From: Rhodanobacter sp. C01
GTDB lineage: Bacteria; Pseudomonadota; Gammaproteobacteria; Xanthomonadales; Rhodanobacteraceae
Direction: 5' to 3'
Length of the DNA stretch: 64,000 nt
Assembly: GCF_002001045.1 (NCBI RefSeq)
Contig: NZ_MUNR01000006.1
Location: 186,001 to 250,000, forward strand
Below are positions 41,956-52,987 of the stretch, one piece after another. Position numbers and translations under genes: made by a program. The notes beneath the pieces were generated by a model. The model was not told the DNA's origin. It made no database searches and saw nothing but the letters and a program-made list of their open reading frames with translations. Each line of letters opens with the position of its first letter. Position 1 is the first letter of the stretch.

Positions 41956-42963
41956 ATGACCATTCGCCACTTCCTCACCACCCAGGATTACAGCCGCGCC
42001 GAGATCGACGCGCTGCTGGAACAGGCCGCCGCATTCAAACGCTCGCCGCGCGGCCAGCAGCTGGCCGGCAAATCCGTCGCGCTGATGTTCTTCAATCCGT
42101 CGATGCGCACGCGCACCAGCTTCGAGTTGGGTGCGTTCCACCTGGGTGGCCATGCGATCGTGCTGGCACCAGGCAAGGATGCGTGGCCGATCGAGTTCGA
42201 GGTGGGCAGCGTGATGGATGGTGATACCGAGGAGCACATCGCCGAAGTGGCGCGCGTGCTGTCGCGTTACGTCGACCTGATCGCGGTACGCGCGTTCCCC
42301 AAGTTCCAGGACTGGGCGGTGGATCGCGAGGACAAGGTGATCAAGGCGTTCGCGCAGTACGCCACGGTGCCGGTGATCAACATGGAGACGATTACCCATC
42401 CCTGTCAGGAGCTGGCCCATGCGCTGGCGATGAAGGAACACCTGGGCAGCCTGCAGAACAAGAAGTACGTGCTGACCTGGACCTACCACCCGAAACCACT
42501 GAACACTGCGGTGGCGAACTCCGCGCTGTTGATCGCGACGAAGATGGGCATGGACGTGACCCTGCTGTGCCCAACGCCTGACTATGTGCTGGACGAGCGC
42601 TACATGGCGTTCGGCGAGCAGAACGCGAAGGAGAACGGTGGCTCGCTCAAGGTCAGCCACAACATCGAAGAGGCCTACGCCGGTGCCGATGTGGTCTACG
42701 CCAAGAGCTGGGGCGCGCTGCCGTTCTTCGGTCGCTGGGAGCAGGAGAAGCCGATCCGCGAGGCGCACAAGCACTTCATCGTCGACGAGGCGAAGATGGC
42801 GTTGACCAACCACGGCCTGTTCAGCCATTGCCTGCCGCTGCGCCGGAACATCAAGGCCACCGACGCCGTGATGGATTCGCCCGCCTGCATCGCCATCGAT
42901 GAAGCCGAGAACCGCCTGCACGTGCAGAAGGCGGTGATGGCGTCGTTGATGGTCGGTCGCTGA
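41956..42963 (+). CDS. argF': N-acetylornithine carbamoyltransferase
   Basis: Transfers carbamoyl phosphate to N-acetyl-L-ornithine, giving N-acetylcitrulline; this replaces ordinary ornithine carbamoyltransferase in Xanthomonas-type arginine synthesis. 335 residues with FFNPSMRTRTSFELGAFHLGGHA (carbamoyl phosphate loop), AWPIEFEVGSVMDGDTEEH, HPCQELAHALAM and LTWTYHPKPLNTAVANSA, which match the Xanthomonas enzyme closely as I recall it. First structural gene of the operon, 53 bp after the candidate attenuator. Confidence 0.95.
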   Translation: MTIRHFLTTQDYSRAEIDALLEQAAAFKRSPRGQQLAGKSVALMFFNPSMRTRTSFELGAFHLGGHAIVLAPGKDAWPIEFEVGSVMDGDTEEHIAEVARVLSRYVDLIAVRAFPKFQDWAVDREDKVIKAFAQYATVPVINMETITHPCQELAHALAMKEHLGSLQNKKYVLTWTYHPKPLNTAVANSALLIATKMGMDVTLLCPTPDYVLDERYMAFGEQNAKENGGSLKVSHNIEEAYAGADVVYAKSWGALPFFGRWEQEKPIREAHKHFIVDEAKMALTNHGLFSHCLPLRRNIKATDAVMDSPACIAIDEAENRLHVQKAVMASLMVGR

Positions 42964-42982
42964 GATTCTTTGGGGAAGCTTC

Positions 42983-43609
42983 ATGTACACACCCAGTTAC
43001 TTCAGCGAAGCGCGGATCGAAGCCCTGCACGGGTTGATCCATGACTTTCCGTTCGCCACCGTGGTGACCCACGGCGATGCCGGATTGGTGGCCAATCATC
43101 TGCCGTTCGAGCTGGTTGGCGACAACCTGCTTCACGGGCATGTCGCACGCGGCAACGAACTGCGGCAGGCCGATGGTGCCGAGGTACTGCTGATCTTTCG
43201 TGGACCGGACGGCTATATCAGTCCGAACTGGTATCCGAGCAAGCACGAGACCGGTCGCGAGGTGCCGACCTGGAACTATGCGGTGGTGCATGTGCATGGC
43301 CGGCTGCGCGTGGTCGAGGATGCGGTCTGGCTGCGCAAGCTGCTGGAGACGTTGACCGATCGGCATGAGGCGGGATTACCGGCGCCGTGGAAGGTGTCGG
43401 ATGCACCGGCCGATCATATCGAGAAGTCGTTGCACGGCATCGTCGGTCTGGAGATCGCGATCGAACGCATCGAGGGCAAGTTCAAGCTGAGCCAGAACCA
43501 TCCTGAAGCCAATCGCCTCGGTGTGATCCACGGTTTGCGGCAGCGCGATGGCGATGGCGACGCGGAGCTGGCCGACCTCATGGCCCAACAACAGGAATCT
43601 CAATTGTGA
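42983..43609 (+). CDS. FMN-binding PaiB-family protein
   Basis: 208-residue split-barrel protein starting MYTPSYFSEARIEALHGLIHDFPFATVVT, with SPNWYPSKHETGREVPTWNYAVVHVHG and KLSQNHPEANR, the PaiB signature. PaiB proteins bind flavin or haem and were first described as negative regulators of protease genes in Bacillus; in Gram-negatives the function is unclear. It lies 19 bp after argF' and overlaps osmC by 4 nt, inside the arginine operon. Confidence 0.85.
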   Translation: MYTPSYFSEARIEALHGLIHDFPFATVVTHGDAGLVANHLPFELVGDNLLHGHVARGNELRQADGAEVLLIFRGPDGYISPNWYPSKHETGREVPTWNYAVVHVHGRLRVVEDAVWLRKLLETLTDRHEAGLPAPWKVSDAPADHIEKSLHGIVGLEIAIERIEGKFKLSQNHPEANRLGVIHGLRQRDGDGDAELADLMAQQQESQL

Positions 43610-44085
43610 GCAGCGGACATCAGCACCACTATCGCGTGGACGTGGCGTGGACCGGCAACCTCGGCAGTGGCACGGACGGCTATCGCAATTACAGCCGTGA
43701 CCACGATATTCGTATCGCGGGGAAGCCGACCCTGGCTGGTTCGTCCGATCCCACGTTCCGCGGCGACGCCGCCAGGCACAATCCGGAAGACATGCTGGTA
43801 ACCGCGCTGTCCACCTGCCACATGCTGTCGTACCTGCACATGGCCACGGTGGCGGGTGTGGTAGTGACCGCTTACAGCGATGCCGCCGAAGGCACGATGG
43901 CAACCGAAGGCGATGGCGGTCGCTTCGTCGAAGTTGTGTTGCATCCCACGGTGACCATCAGCGCCGCAAGCGATCCGGTCAAGGCCGAGGCCGCACATGA
44001 GGCTGCCCACCACGCCTGCTTCATCGCCAATTCCGTGAATTTCCCGGTGCGCTGCGTGCCGCGCATCGTTGTTGAATCCGTCTGA
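43606..44085 (+). CDS. OsmC family peroxiredoxin-like protein
   Basis: 159 residues of the OsmC/Ohr fold, which reduces organic hydroperoxides through two cysteines. The conserved active Cys are in [12 protein letters not shown] and HHACFIANS. It begins with a GTG that overlaps the stop of the PaiB-like gene (GTGA). It is embedded between argF' and argG; a link to arginine synthesis is not obvious. Confidence 0.85.
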   Translation: MSSGHQHHYRVDVAWTGNLGSGTDGYRNYSRDHDIRIAGKPTLAGSSDPTFRGDAARHNPEDMLVTALSTCHMLSYLHMATVAGVVVTAYSDAAEGTMATEGDGGRFVEVVLHPTVTISAASDPVKAEAAHEAAHHACFIANSVNFPVRCVPRIVVESV

Positions 44086-44113
44086 TTATTTTCATTTCCA
44101 GGATCTGCAAGCC

Positions 44114-45307
44114 ATGAGCAAAGACATCGTTCTCGCGTTTTCCGGTGGCCTCGACACCAGCTTCTGCGTGCCTTACCTGCAGGAGCGCGGCTGGGCCGTG
44201 CATACCGTGTTTGCCGACACCGGCGGTGTCGATGCGGAGGAGCGCGCGTTCATCGAGCAGCGCGCGGCTGAGCTGGGCGTCGCCTCGCACGTCACCGTCG
44301 ATGGTGGCCCAGCGATCTGGGAAGGCTTCGTTAAACCCTTCGTGCAGGCCGGCGAAGGCTATCAGGGCCAGTATCCGCTGCTGGTCTCTGACCGCTACCT
44401 GATCGTCGAGGCCGCGCTGAAGCGCGCCGCCGAGCTGGGCACCAAGGCGATCGCGCATGGCTGTACCGGCATGGGCAACGACCAGGTGCGCTTCGACCTC
44501 ACGGTGAAGGCGCTGGGCGACTACGAGATCGTGGCGCCGATCCGCGAGATCCAGAAGGAGCACACCCAGACGCGCGCCTACGAGCAGGCTTATCTGGAAC
44601 AGCGTGGCTTCGGCGTGCGCGCCAAGCAGCAGGCCTACACGATCAACGAGAACCTGCTTGGCCTGACCATGTCCGGCGGCGAGATCGACCGCTGGCAGGC
44701 GCCGGGCGAGGGCGCGGCAGGCTGGTGCAAGCCACGCGCCGAATGGCCGTCCAAACCGCTGCGCGTGAAGATCGGCTTCGTCAAGGGCGAGGCGGTGACG
44801 CTGGATGGCGAGAAGATCGCCGGTCACACGATGCTTGCCAAGTTGAATGGGCTGTTCGCTCAGTACGGTGTCGGCCGCGGCATCTACACCGGTGACACCA
44901 CGATTGGCCTGAAGGGTCGCATCATCTTCGAGGCACCGGGCTTGACCGCGCTGCTCGCCGCACATCGCGCGCTGGAAGAAGCCGTGCTGTCCAAGCAGCA
45001 GAACCGCTTCAAGCCCGAGGTGGCGCGCAAGTGGGTGGAGCTGGTCTACGAGGGCTTCTTCCACGACCCGTTGAAGACCGACCTGGAAGCCTTCCTGGCC
45101 TCCAGCCAGTCCACCGTCAACGGCGAAGTCACGCTGGAAACCAACGGTGGCGTCGTCAACGCCGTCGCGATCGAGTCCAAGCACATCCTCAATGCCAAGG
45201 GCGCCACCTACGCGCAGTCGGCCGACTGGGGCGTGGAGGAGGCCGAGGGCTTCATCAAGCTGTTCGGCATGAGCAGCACGCTGTGGGCCGAGGTCAACCG
45301 CGGATGA
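44114..45307 (+). CDS. argG: Argininosuccinate synthase
   Basis: ATP-dependent condensation of citrulline with aspartate. 397 residues with the PP-loop [31 protein letters not shown] and [10 protein letters not shown]. It is the shorter type, as in most bacteria, not the longer E. coli one. In this pathway citrulline comes from acetylcitrulline by the next enzyme. The ATG at 44114 is fixed by the N-terminal motif position. Confidence 0.95.
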   Translation: MSKDIVLAFSGGLDTSFCVPYLQERGWAVHTVFADTGGVDAEERAFIEQRAAELGVASHVTVDGGPAIWEGFVKPFVQAGEGYQGQYPLLVSDRYLIVEAALKRAAELGTKAIAHGCTGMGNDQVRFDLTVKALGDYEIVAPIREIQKEHTQTRAYEQAYLEQRGFGVRAKQQAYTINENLLGLTMSGGEIDRWQAPGEGAAGWCKPRAEWPSKPLRVKIGFVKGEAVTLDGEKIAGHTMLAKLNGLFAQYGVGRGIYTGDTTIGLKGRIIFEAPGLTALLAAHRALEEAVLSKQQNRFKPEVARKWVELVYEGFFHDPLKTDLEAFLASSQSTVNGEVTLETNGGVVNAVAIESKHILNAKGATYAQSADWGVEEAEGFIKLFGMSSTLWAEVNRG

Positions 45308-46404
45308 GCACGCTGCTCGATGCCACGCTGGAGCATCTGAAGGCGCTGGTCGGTTTCGACACGCGCAACCCGCCGCGTGCGATCGGTACCGACGGCATCT
45401 TCGATTATCTGCGTGCGCAATTGCCCGGCTTCGACGTCAAGGTGACCGACTACGGCGCCGGCGCGGTGACCCTGCATGCGGTGCGCGGCCAGCCGAAGTA
45501 CCTGTTCAACGTGCATATGGACACGGTGCCCGATTCGCCGCACTGGAGTGCGAGCCCGCACGAACTGCAGGTCACCGCGGATCGCGCGATCGGCCTTGGT
45601 GCCTGCGACATCAAGGGTGCCGCGGCGGCGCTGCTGGCGGTGGCGAATGCCACCGACGGCCCGCTGGCGCTGCTGTTGTCCACCGACGAGGAAGCAAATG
45701 ATCCGCGCTGCATCGCCGGCTTCCTCAGCGAGTCGCACGATTACCAGGCGGTGATCGTGGCGGAGCCGACCAAGACCGAAGCGGTGCTGGCACATCGTGG
45801 CATCCAGTCGGTGCTGATGCGTTTCGCCGGTCACGCCGGCCACGCTTCGGGCGAGCAGAAGCCTAGCGACAGCGCCTTGCATCAGACAGTGCGCTGGGGT
45901 GATGCGGCGCTGGATTTCGTCGCCGCGCAATCCCATGAGCGCTTCGGTGGACTTACCGGGCTGCGCTTCAATATCGGCCGCATCGAAGGTGGCATCAAGG
46001 CGAACATGATCGCGCCGACGGCGGAAGTGCGCTTCGGCTTCCGCCCGTTGCCGACGATGGATCCGGATCAGTTATTGCGGCGGTTCTCCACATTGGTGGA
46101 GCCCGCGCCGGTCGAATTTACCGAGACGTTCCGCGGCGCATCCCTGCCGGCCGGCGATACCGCGCGGGCCGAGGAGCGCCGACTGGCCGCCCGCGACATC
46201 GCCGACGAACTGGAGCTGCCGATCGGTAATGCGGTGGATTTCTGGACCGAAGCCGCGCTGTTCTCGGCCGCTGGCTATACCGCCTTCGTCTATGGCCCCG
46301 GCGACATCGCCCAGGCGCACAGCGCCGACGAGTGGGTCGCGCTCGACCAGTTGCAGCAGTACGCAGAATCTATTTATCGGATCATCAACAGTGGAAACGC
46401 ATAA
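45304..46404 (+). CDS. argE': N-acetylcitrulline deacetylase (ArgE')
   Basis: M20-family zinc deacylase, 366 residues, converting N-acetylcitrulline to citrulline. [29 protein letters not shown] and [15 protein letters not shown] give the usual metal and catalytic residues. Family members act on acetylornithine too, but the presence of argF' in the operon makes acetylcitrulline the expected substrate. Its ATG overlaps the argG stop (ATGA). Confidence 0.9.
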   Translation: MSTLLDATLEHLKALVGFDTRNPPRAIGTDGIFDYLRAQLPGFDVKVTDYGAGAVTLHAVRGQPKYLFNVHMDTVPDSPHWSASPHELQVTADRAIGLGACDIKGAAAALLAVANATDGPLALLLSTDEEANDPRCIAGFLSESHDYQAVIVAEPTKTEAVLAHRGIQSVLMRFAGHAGHASGEQKPSDSALHQTVRWGDAALDFVAAQSHERFGGLTGLRFNIGRIEGGIKANMIAPTAEVRFGFRPLPTMDPDQLLRRFSTLVEPAPVEFTETFRGASLPAGDTARAEERRLAARDIADELELPIGNAVDFWTEAALFSAAGYTAFVYGPGDIAQAHSADEWVALDQLQQYAESIYRIINSGNA

Positions 46405-47707
46405 GCACACCCGCAAGACCATCGTGCGCCTGCTCTCGAGCATGGGCAGCGCGAAGGAAATCCAGCAGTACCTCAGGCGCTTCTCCGAAGTCGACGCCAA
46501 GCGCTTCGCGGTGGTGAAGGTGGGCGGGGCCGTCCTGCGCGATGAGCTGGCCGATCTCGCCTCGTCGCTGACCTTCCTGCAGCAGGTCGGGCTCACCCCG
46601 ATCGTGCTGCACGGCGCGGGGCCGCAGCTGGACGAGGAACTCTCAGTGGCCGGCATCGAGAAACATACCGTGGGCGGCCTGCGCATCACCTCGCCGAAGG
46701 CGCTCGGTATCGTGCGACGCGTGTTCCAGCAGCAGAACCTGAAGCTGGTCGAGGCGTTGCAGTCGATGGATACGCGCGCCACCTCGGTGGCAACGGGCGT
46801 GTTCATGGCCAGCTATCTGGACCGCGACATCTACGGCATGGTCGGCAAGGTCGACAGCATCAACCTGGCGCCGATCGAAGCCAGCTTGCGCGCCGGCTCG
46901 ATCCCGGTGATCGCCAGCCTCGGCGAGACCGACGAAGGGCAGATCCTCAACATCAATGCCGACTTCGCCGCCAACGAACTGGTACGCGTGCTGCAGCCGT
47001 ACAAGATCGTGTTCCTCACCGGCACCGGCGGACTGCTCGACGAGCAGGGCAAGCTGATCGACTCGATCAACCTGTCCACCGAGTACGAGCACCTGATGGC
47101 GCAGCCGTGGATCAACGGCGGCATGCGCCTGAAGCTGGAGCAGATCGCCGACCTGCTGGCCGACCTGCCACTGACCTCGTCGGTGTCGATCACCCGGCCT
47201 GCGGAACTGGCCAAGGAATTGTTTACCCACAAGGGCTCGGGCACCCTGGTACGGCGCGGCGAGAAGGTGCTGACGTTCGACTCGTGGAAAGGTATCGATC
47301 TTGCGCGAATGCGTACCCTGATAGAATCGAGTTTCGGACGCACCCTGGTGCCGGACTATTTCGAACGCACCCGGCCACTGCGCATCTACGTGAGCGAGAA
47401 CTATCGCACCGCGATGATCCTCACCGAAGAAGATGGCTTGCCGTATCTGGACAAGTTCGCCGTGCTCGACGACGCGCAGGGCGAAGGCCTCGGACGCGCC
47501 GTGTGGCAGGTGATGCGCGAGGAGAATCCGCAGCTGTTCTGGCGTTCGCGCCACGGCAACCCGGTCAATCCTTTCTATTACGCCGAGTCCGATGGTTGCC
47601 TCAAGCAGCCGCACTGGAAGGTGTTCTGGTACGGCATCCACGACTTCGACACCATCGCCCGCTGCGTGACGCATTGCGCACAGCGACAACCGACCTTGAC
47701 GGACTGA
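46391..47707 (+). CDS. argB: Bifunctional N-acetylglutamate kinase/synthase
   Basis: 438 residues. An amino-acid kinase domain (about 1-285; [41 protein letters not shown]) is fused to a GNAT acetyltransferase domain (about 290-438; [20 protein letters not shown]...[12 protein letters not shown]), the arrangement known in Xanthomonas and vertebrates. It catalyses the first two steps of arginine synthesis and is expected to be the arginine-inhibited enzyme. I chose GTG 46391, which overlaps argE' by 14 nt, because the family begins [20 protein letters not shown]; an ATG at 46442 would remove that. Confidence 0.92.
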   Translation: METHKHTRKTIVRLLSSMGSAKEIQQYLRRFSEVDAKRFAVVKVGGAVLRDELADLASSLTFLQQVGLTPIVLHGAGPQLDEELSVAGIEKHTVGGLRITSPKALGIVRRVFQQQNLKLVEALQSMDTRATSVATGVFMASYLDRDIYGMVGKVDSINLAPIEASLRAGSIPVIASLGETDEGQILNINADFAANELVRVLQPYKIVFLTGTGGLLDEQGKLIDSINLSTEYEHLMAQPWINGGMRLKLEQIADLLADLPLTSSVSITRPAELAKELFTHKGSGTLVRRGEKVLTFDSWKGIDLARMRTLIESSFGRTLVPDYFERTRPLRIYVSENYRTAMILTEEDGLPYLDKFAVLDDAQGEGLGRAVWQVMREENPQLFWRSRHGNPVNPFYYAESDGCLKQPHWKVFWYGIHDFDTIARCVTHCAQRQPTLTD

Positions 47708-47710
47708 AGC

Positions 47711-48664
47711 ATGAGCACGAACAGGAAACGCATCGGCATCGTCGGCGCGCGTGGGCATACCGGTGCGGAGCTGATCCGCTTGATCGCGGCACATCCGGTG
47801 CTGGAGCTGGCCTTCGTCTCCTCGCGCGAGCTGGACGGCCAGCGCGTCGACGCGCACGTGTCCGACTATCGCGGCGAGCTGCGCTACAGCGCGCCGGCGC
47901 ACGAGGATCTGCCGAAGCTGGGCGCCGATGTGGTGATTCTTGCACTCCCCAACGGCAAAGCCGAAGTCTGCGTGGCGGCATTCGATGCAGCGGGTGCTGA
48001 TCCACTGATCGTGGACCTTTCCGCCGATTACCGCTTCGACGCTCGCTGGTATTACGGCTTGCCCGAGTTGACGCGCGACAAGTGGCGTGGCGAGCGACGC
48101 ATCAGCAATCCCGGCTGCTATGCCACCGCGATGCAACTGTCGATCGCGCCGCTGAAAGATCTGCTCGCCGCGCCGCCGGTGTGCTTCGGCGTGTCCGGTT
48201 ATTCCGGCGCCGGCACCACGCCGTCGGACAAGAACGATCCGGACAAGCTGCGCGACAACCTGATGCCGTACGCGCTTACCGGCCACATGCATGAGAAGGA
48301 AGCCTCGTTCCGGCTCGGCGTGCCGGTGGAATTCATGCCGCATGTCGCACCGCATTTCCGCGGACTCACGGTGACCACCAATCTGTATCTCACCCGGCCG
48401 CTGAAACGCGAGGACGTGCTGGCGCGTTTCCATGCGGCCTATGACCACGAGAAACTGGTGGCCGTGACGGACGAGGCGCCATGGGTCAGCCGCATCGCCC
48501 ATCGCCATCATGCCGAGATCGGCGGTTTTTCCCTGTCGGCGGATGGCAAGCGCGTGGTGATCGTGGCGACGCTGGACAACCTGCTGAAGGGCGCGGCCAC
48601 CCAGGCAATGCAGAACATCAACCGCGCGATCGGCGTCGACGAATACACGGCGATTCCGTTGTAG
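47711..48664 (+). CDS. argC: N-acetyl-gamma-glutamyl-phosphate reductase
   Basis: NADPH-dependent reduction of acetylglutamyl phosphate. 317 residues with [17 protein letters not shown] (NADP fold), ALPNGKAE, the catalytic Cys in [12 protein letters not shown], and GHMHEKEAS. The last codons IPL and the stop lie inside the left arm of a REP-like palindrome, so the element has been inserted at or replaced the original 3' end. Confidence 0.95.
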   Translation: MSTNRKRIGIVGARGHTGAELIRLIAAHPVLELAFVSSRELDGQRVDAHVSDYRGELRYSAPAHEDLPKLGADVVILALPNGKAEVCVAAFDAAGADPLIVDLSADYRFDARWYYGLPELTRDKWRGERRISNPGCYATAMQLSIAPLKDLLAAPPVCFGVSGYSGAGTTPSDKNDPDKLRDNLMPYALTGHMHEKEASFRLGVPVEFMPHVAPHFRGLTVTTNLYLTRPLKREDVLARFHAAYDHEKLVAVTDEAPWVSRIAHRHHAEIGGFSLSADGKRVVIVATLDNLLKGAATQAMQNINRAIGVDEYTAIPL

Positions 48665-48734
48665 GAGCGCACCCTGTGCGCGATATGCAACTGGCCGCCA
48701 TGCAGATCTTTCGCGCACGAGGTGCGCTCCTACA
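48660..48734. repeat. REP-like palindromic element between argC and argH
   Basis: TGTAGGAGCGCACC (48660-48673) and GGTGCGCTCCTACA (48721-48734) are perfect 14-bp arms; a second inner stem (TGTGCGCGA, TCGCGCAC) extends it. TGTAGGAGCG ends are shared with the element at 62018. Inside an operon it may affect mRNA stability or relative argC/argH expression. Confidence 0.75.
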
Positions 48735-48754
48735 GGTTCTTTCAGGACTTCACC

Positions 48755-50050
48755 ATGACCCAGCCCCTATGGCAAAAATCCGGCGTGCAGATCGACGCCA
48801 AGATCATGAAGTTCCTCGCCGGCGACGACGTGCTGCTGGATCGCGAATTCTTCCTGCATGACATCACCGCCAGCAAGGCGCATGTCGATGGGCTGGCGAA
48901 TATCGGTGTGGTCAGTGCCGACGAAGCGGTGGCTTTGAAGCGCGAGCTGGATGTGCTGGCGGCGGATTTCAGCGCCGGCAGCTTCGTGCTGGACGAGCGC
49001 TACGAGGACGGCCACTCGGCGATCGAGGCACGGCTCACCGAACGACTCGGTGATGCAGGGCGTCGTGTACATACTGGACGCAGCCGCAACGACCAGATCC
49101 TGGTGGCCACCCGGCTGTGGCTGAAGGATCAACTGGCCGCCCTGCAGGCGCATTGCCGCGCGATCGCGCAGGTCTGTCTCGAGCGTGCGGCGCAGCCCGC
49201 AGTGCCGTTGCCGGGTTATACACATCTGCAGCGCGCGGTGGTGTCGTCCACCGCGATGTGGTTTGCCGGTTTCGCCGAAGGCTTCATCGACAATGCATTG
49301 CGTGCGCAGCAGACGTCCTCGTGGATCGATGCGAACCCTCTTGGTACCGCCGCTGGTTACGGGGTGAATCTCAAGCTGGACCGTGAGCACACCACGCAAG
49401 CACTGGGCTTCGCGCGCATGCAGGTCTCGCCGATCTACGCGCAGCTATCACGCGGCAAATTCGAGATGGCCGTGCTGGAGGCGATTGGCAGCGCATTGCT
49501 CGATCTGCGTCGGTTGGCGTGGGATCTGTCGCTGTTCACCACCGCCGAGTTCAACTTCGTGAAGCTGCCTTCGGAGTACACCACCGGCAGCTCGATCATG
49601 CCGAACAAACGCAATCCAGACGTGGTCGAGTTGCTGCGCGCCAGCTACGCCAGCGTCGCCGCTGCGCGTACCGAGATCGAGCAGTTGCTGTCGCTGCCGT
49701 CCGGTTACCAACGCGACCTGCAGTTCTCCAAGGGTTCGCTCTTCCATGGTTGCCGCCATGGCTTGGGCGCGCTGGAACTGGTGCCGGATCTGCTGGCGCG
49801 GCTGCAATGGAATGAAGCGGCGATGCGTGCTGCCATCGAGCCGGCGATGTATGCCACCGATGTGGCGATCGAACAGGCTGCCGCCGGTGTACCGTTCCGC
49901 GATGCCTACCGTGCCGCGGCGGAAACCGCAGCTTCGGCCGGGCAGGGCCGCACACCTGAAAGCAGTCTCGCTGCGCGCGTGTCGCCTGGCGCGGGCCATG
50001 ATCTGAGACTGGACGAACTGCATCAACGCTTGAGCACACTCGACGAGTGA
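48755..50050 (+). CDS. argH: Argininosuccinate lyase
   Basis: Splits argininosuccinate to arginine and fumarate, the final step. 431 residues with [30 protein letters not shown], and the superfamily signature [12 protein letters not shown]. It starts 20 bp after the REP-like element. The C terminus is typical of bacterial ArgH. Confidence 0.95.
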   Translation: MTQPLWQKSGVQIDAKIMKFLAGDDVLLDREFFLHDITASKAHVDGLANIGVVSADEAVALKRELDVLAADFSAGSFVLDERYEDGHSAIEARLTERLGDAGRRVHTGRSRNDQILVATRLWLKDQLAALQAHCRAIAQVCLERAAQPAVPLPGYTHLQRAVVSSTAMWFAGFAEGFIDNALRAQQTSSWIDANPLGTAAGYGVNLKLDREHTTQALGFARMQVSPIYAQLSRGKFEMAVLEAIGSALLDLRRLAWDLSLFTTAEFNFVKLPSEYTTGSSIMPNKRNPDVVELLRASYASVAAARTEIEQLLSLPSGYQRDLQFSKGSLFHGCRHGLGALELVPDLLARLQWNEAAMRAAIEPAMYATDVAIEQAAAGVPFRDAYRAAAETAASAGQGRTPESSLAARVSPGAGHDLRLDELHQRLSTLDE

Positions 50051-50064
50051 ACGGAGTATCCGGC

Positions 50065-50427
50065 ATGGGGGCGATCAGCACGGGGAGCGCCGAACACTAT
50101 CACTGGGGTGAAGCCTGCGACGGCTGGCACCTGCTCGCCGGTGATGATTTGAGCGTGATCGAGGAACGCATGCCGTCCGGAAGCACCGAGCAGCGGCATC
50201 GGCACGCGAAGGCGCGGCAATTCTTCTATGTGCTGGAAGGCGAAGCCGTGCTGGAGCTGGAAGGCTCGCGGCATCGGCTGCGGCGTGGCGAAGGCCTGCA
50301 CGTGCCACCCGGCATGGCGCACCAGATGCGCAACGACAGCGCAGCAGACGTCCGCTTCCTGGTGGTTTCCGCACCGAAGAGCCACGGCGATCGCATGCCA
50401 GCACCGTTGGCGGAGGACGCCGCATGA
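50065..50427 (+). CDS. Cupin domain protein
   Basis: Single cupin of 120 residues with the metal-binding motifs RHRHAKARQFFYVLEGEAVLELE and PPGMAHQMRN. I chose ATG 50065 (GGAG 8 nt upstream); a GTG at 50047 overlapping the argH stop would add 6 residues. It joins argH and proB, overlapping proB by 4 nt. The substrate is unknown. Confidence 0.82.
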   Translation: MGAISTGSAEHYHWGEACDGWHLLAGDDLSVIEERMPSGSTEQRHRHAKARQFFYVLEGEAVLELEGSRHRLRRGEGLHVPPGMAHQMRNDSAADVRFLVVSAPKSHGDRMPAPLAEDAA

Positions 50428-51578
50428 GCGCGCATGCCAGCCTGCCCGCGCAGGCGTTGCCCGCTTGGCGTCGTGCCGTGCTGAAGGTGGGCAGCAACCT
50501 GCTCGCTGCCGACGGCGGCGGCCTGACGCCGCGTTACGCAGAAGCGCTGGCCGGCTTCATCACCGCCAGCCACGCGGCTGGCCGCCAAGTCGTGCTGGTG
50601 TCATCCGGCGCGGTGGCGGCGGGGCGTGCGCTGTTGCGCCAGCATGCGGCGGACGGCGGTGGCCTGGCGGCGCGCCAGGCGCTGGCCGCGCTGGGCCAGG
50701 CACCGATGATCGCGCTGTGGCAGTCGCTGTCGCCGCGACCGGTCGCACAGGTGCTGCTGACCCACGACGACCTGCGCAACCGCCGCCGCTATCTCAACGC
50801 ACGCGCCACCCTGCGCGAACTGCTGCAGTTCGGCGTGCTGCCGGTGATCAACGAGAACGACACCGTGTCGGTGGACGAACTCAAGCTCGGCGACAACGAC
50901 AACCTCGCCGCCATCGTCGCCGCGCTGGTCGATGCCGATTTGCTGCTGATCGCCTCTGATGTCGACGCGCTGTACAGCGCCGACCCGCGGCGTGATCCGG
51001 CGGCCGCGCCAATCGAACATGTCGCTGCCCTGACGCCCGAGGTAGTCGCGATGGCCGGCGACAGCGGCAGTGCAGTCGGCACCGGCGGCATGCGCACCAA
51101 GCTGCAGGCAGCTGCGAAGGCGGCGGCGGCCGGCATTCCCACGGCCCTGTTCAGCGGTCGCGAGGCAGCGACGGTGCAGGCGCTGCAGCACGGCTGCTTG
51201 CACGGTACTTCAATCGCGGCGGCGTCCACGCGTATGCAGGCGCGCAAGTACTGGTTGCGTCATGCGCCCACCGCGCCGGGACATATCCGCGTCGACGCCG
51301 GCGCCGCGCAGGCGCTGGCTGGTGGCCGCGTCTCGCTGCTGCCGGGCGGTGTGCTCGGCGTCGACGGCGAGTTCCATCGCGGCGACCTGGTCGAGATCGT
51401 CGATGCCGTTGGCGCGGCCATCGCGCGCGGACTCAGCCAGTACGGCGCTGCTGAAGTGCGTCGGTTGGCCGGAAGGCACAGCCGCGAGATCGACGTCGTG
51501 CTCGGCTACAGCCATGGCGCCGAGGTGGTGCATCGCGACGACCTGGTCACCGTGATCGACGCGGAGGCCAGCGCATGA
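50424..51578 (+). CDS. proB: Glutamate 5-kinase
   Basis: First step of proline synthesis. 384 residues: an amino-acid kinase domain ([64 protein letters not shown]) and a C-terminal PUA domain (about 295-380). Coupled on both sides by ATGA overlaps with the cupin and proA genes. Feedback inhibition by proline is expected from the family. Confidence 0.95.
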   Translation: MSAHASLPAQALPAWRRAVLKVGSNLLAADGGGLTPRYAEALAGFITASHAAGRQVVLVSSGAVAAGRALLRQHAADGGGLAARQALAALGQAPMIALWQSLSPRPVAQVLLTHDDLRNRRRYLNARATLRELLQFGVLPVINENDTVSVDELKLGDNDNLAAIVAALVDADLLLIASDVDALYSADPRRDPAAAPIEHVAALTPEVVAMAGDSGSAVGTGGMRTKLQAAAKAAAAGIPTALFSGREAATVQALQHGCLHGTSIAAASTRMQARKYWLRHAPTAPGHIRVDAGAAQALAGGRVSLLPGGVLGVDGEFHRGDLVEIVDAVGAAIARGLSQYGAAEVRRLAGRHSREIDVVLGYSHGAEVVHRDDLVTVIDAEASA

Positions 51579-52840
51579 GCACGATGCGCGAACAGGCGCT
51601 GGCATGCCGCGATGCCGCCCAGGTCATCGCCGCGCTGGACAGCGAGTCGAAGCGCGCCCTGCTGCGTGACATGGCCACGGCACTGGAAGCGCAATCGCCC
51701 ACGGTGCTTGCGGCGAATGCCGAGGACATGCGCGGGGCTGCGGAGAAAGGTGTGCAGGGCGCCATGCTCGACCGGCTTCGGCTGGACCAGGCGCGCGTGG
51801 CCGGCATCGCCAACGCGCTGCGTGAGGTCGCCGAGCTGCCCGATCCGGTTGGCGTGGTGACCCGCTGCGAGGCGCGGCCGAACGGCTTGTCGATCGAGCG
51901 CGCGCGCATCCCGCTCGGCGTGATCGCGATGATCTACGAGGCACGCCCCAACGTCACCGCCGACGCCGCGGCACTGTGCCTGATGGCCGGCAACGGCGTG
52001 ATATTGCGTGGCGGTTCCGAGGCAATCCATTCCAATACCGCGATCGCCGCGGCGCTGAAGTCGGCGCTGGCCGCGCATGGCCTGCCGGCTGCCGCGCTGG
52101 TCCTGATCGAAGACCTGCGCCGCGAGACGATGGTCGAGCTGCTGCAGCTCACCGACATCATCGACCTCGCCATCCCGCGCGGAGGCGAAGGCCTGATCCG
52201 CTTCGTCGCCGAACACGCACGCGTGCCGGTGATCAAGCACTACAAGGGCGTTTGCCATCTGTACGTGGACCGTGCCGCCGATTCCGCACGGGCGCTGGAC
52301 CTGCTGATCGACGGCAAGACCACACGCCCCGGTGTGTGCAATGCGTTGGAGACGCTGCTGGTGCATCGGGACATCGCCAATGAATTTGTGCCTTGCGCGG
52401 CGCAGGCATTGCACGAACGTGGCGTCGAACTGCGCGGGGACGAGCGCAGCCGCGCGCTGGTCCCCGACATGCGCGAAGCCACGGATGACGATTACGCCGC
52501 CGAATTCCTCGACTTGATCCTCGCCGTGCGCGTGGTCGACGACCTTGATCAAGCCGTCGCGCACATCCGCCGCCATGGTTCCGACCACACCGAAGTGATC
52601 GCCACTCGCGACGAAGCCGCTGCGCAACGCTTCGTGCAGGCGATCCGCTCCGCCGTGGTGATGGTCAATGCCTCCTCGCGCTTCAGCGATGGTGGCGAAC
52701 TTGGCCTGGGCGCCGAGATTGGCATCTCGACAACGCGGCTACATGCCTATGGACCGATGGGGGCCGAGGCGTTGACGGTCGAGCGCTTTGTGGTGCGCGG
52801 GGAAGGGCAGGTGCGACATCCGCAGCAGAGCCGGACATAG
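51575..52840 (+). CDS. proA: Glutamate-5-semialdehyde dehydrogenase
   Basis: Reduces glutamyl 5-phosphate to the semialdehyde. 421 residues with [24 protein letters not shown], the catalytic Cys in [17 protein letters not shown] and HGSDHTEVI. The final gene of the arginine/proline operon. No clear hairpin terminator was found in the 147 bp before the convergent S41 gene. Confidence 0.95.
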   Translation: MSTMREQALACRDAAQVIAALDSESKRALLRDMATALEAQSPTVLAANAEDMRGAAEKGVQGAMLDRLRLDQARVAGIANALREVAELPDPVGVVTRCEARPNGLSIERARIPLGVIAMIYEARPNVTADAAALCLMAGNGVILRGGSEAIHSNTAIAAALKSALAAHGLPAAALVLIEDLRRETMVELLQLTDIIDLAIPRGGEGLIRFVAEHARVPVIKHYKGVCHLYVDRAADSARALDLLIDGKTTRPGVCNALETLLVHRDIANEFVPCAAQALHERGVELRGDERSRALVPDMREATDDDYAAEFLDLILAVRVVDDLDQAVAHIRRHGSDHTEVIATRDEAAAQRFVQAIRSAVVMVNASSRFSDGGELGLGAEIGISTTRLHAYGPMGAEALTVERFVVRGEGQVRHPQQSRT

Positions 52841-52987
52841 TGCTGGATGTCAGCTCTCGGCCAGCTACGGACGGTCGATGTACTCAATTCAACGGCGCAA
52901 AGCAGACGTTCGCACAAGCATCGGCGTCGAGGTTTGCGCCTGTGTTCCTCCACCTCGACCGGTAGGCTGAGGCGAAGGAATTAGAGC

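Noticed and set aside
46643-48718. 691-codon minus-strand frame across argB and argC
   Set aside because: Composition is His/Gln/Arg-rich with no family motif; the sense genes are certain.
50424-52840. Separate promoter for proBA
   Set aside because: proB overlaps the cupin gene and proA overlaps proB, so there is no room; they are read as the end of the arginine operon.
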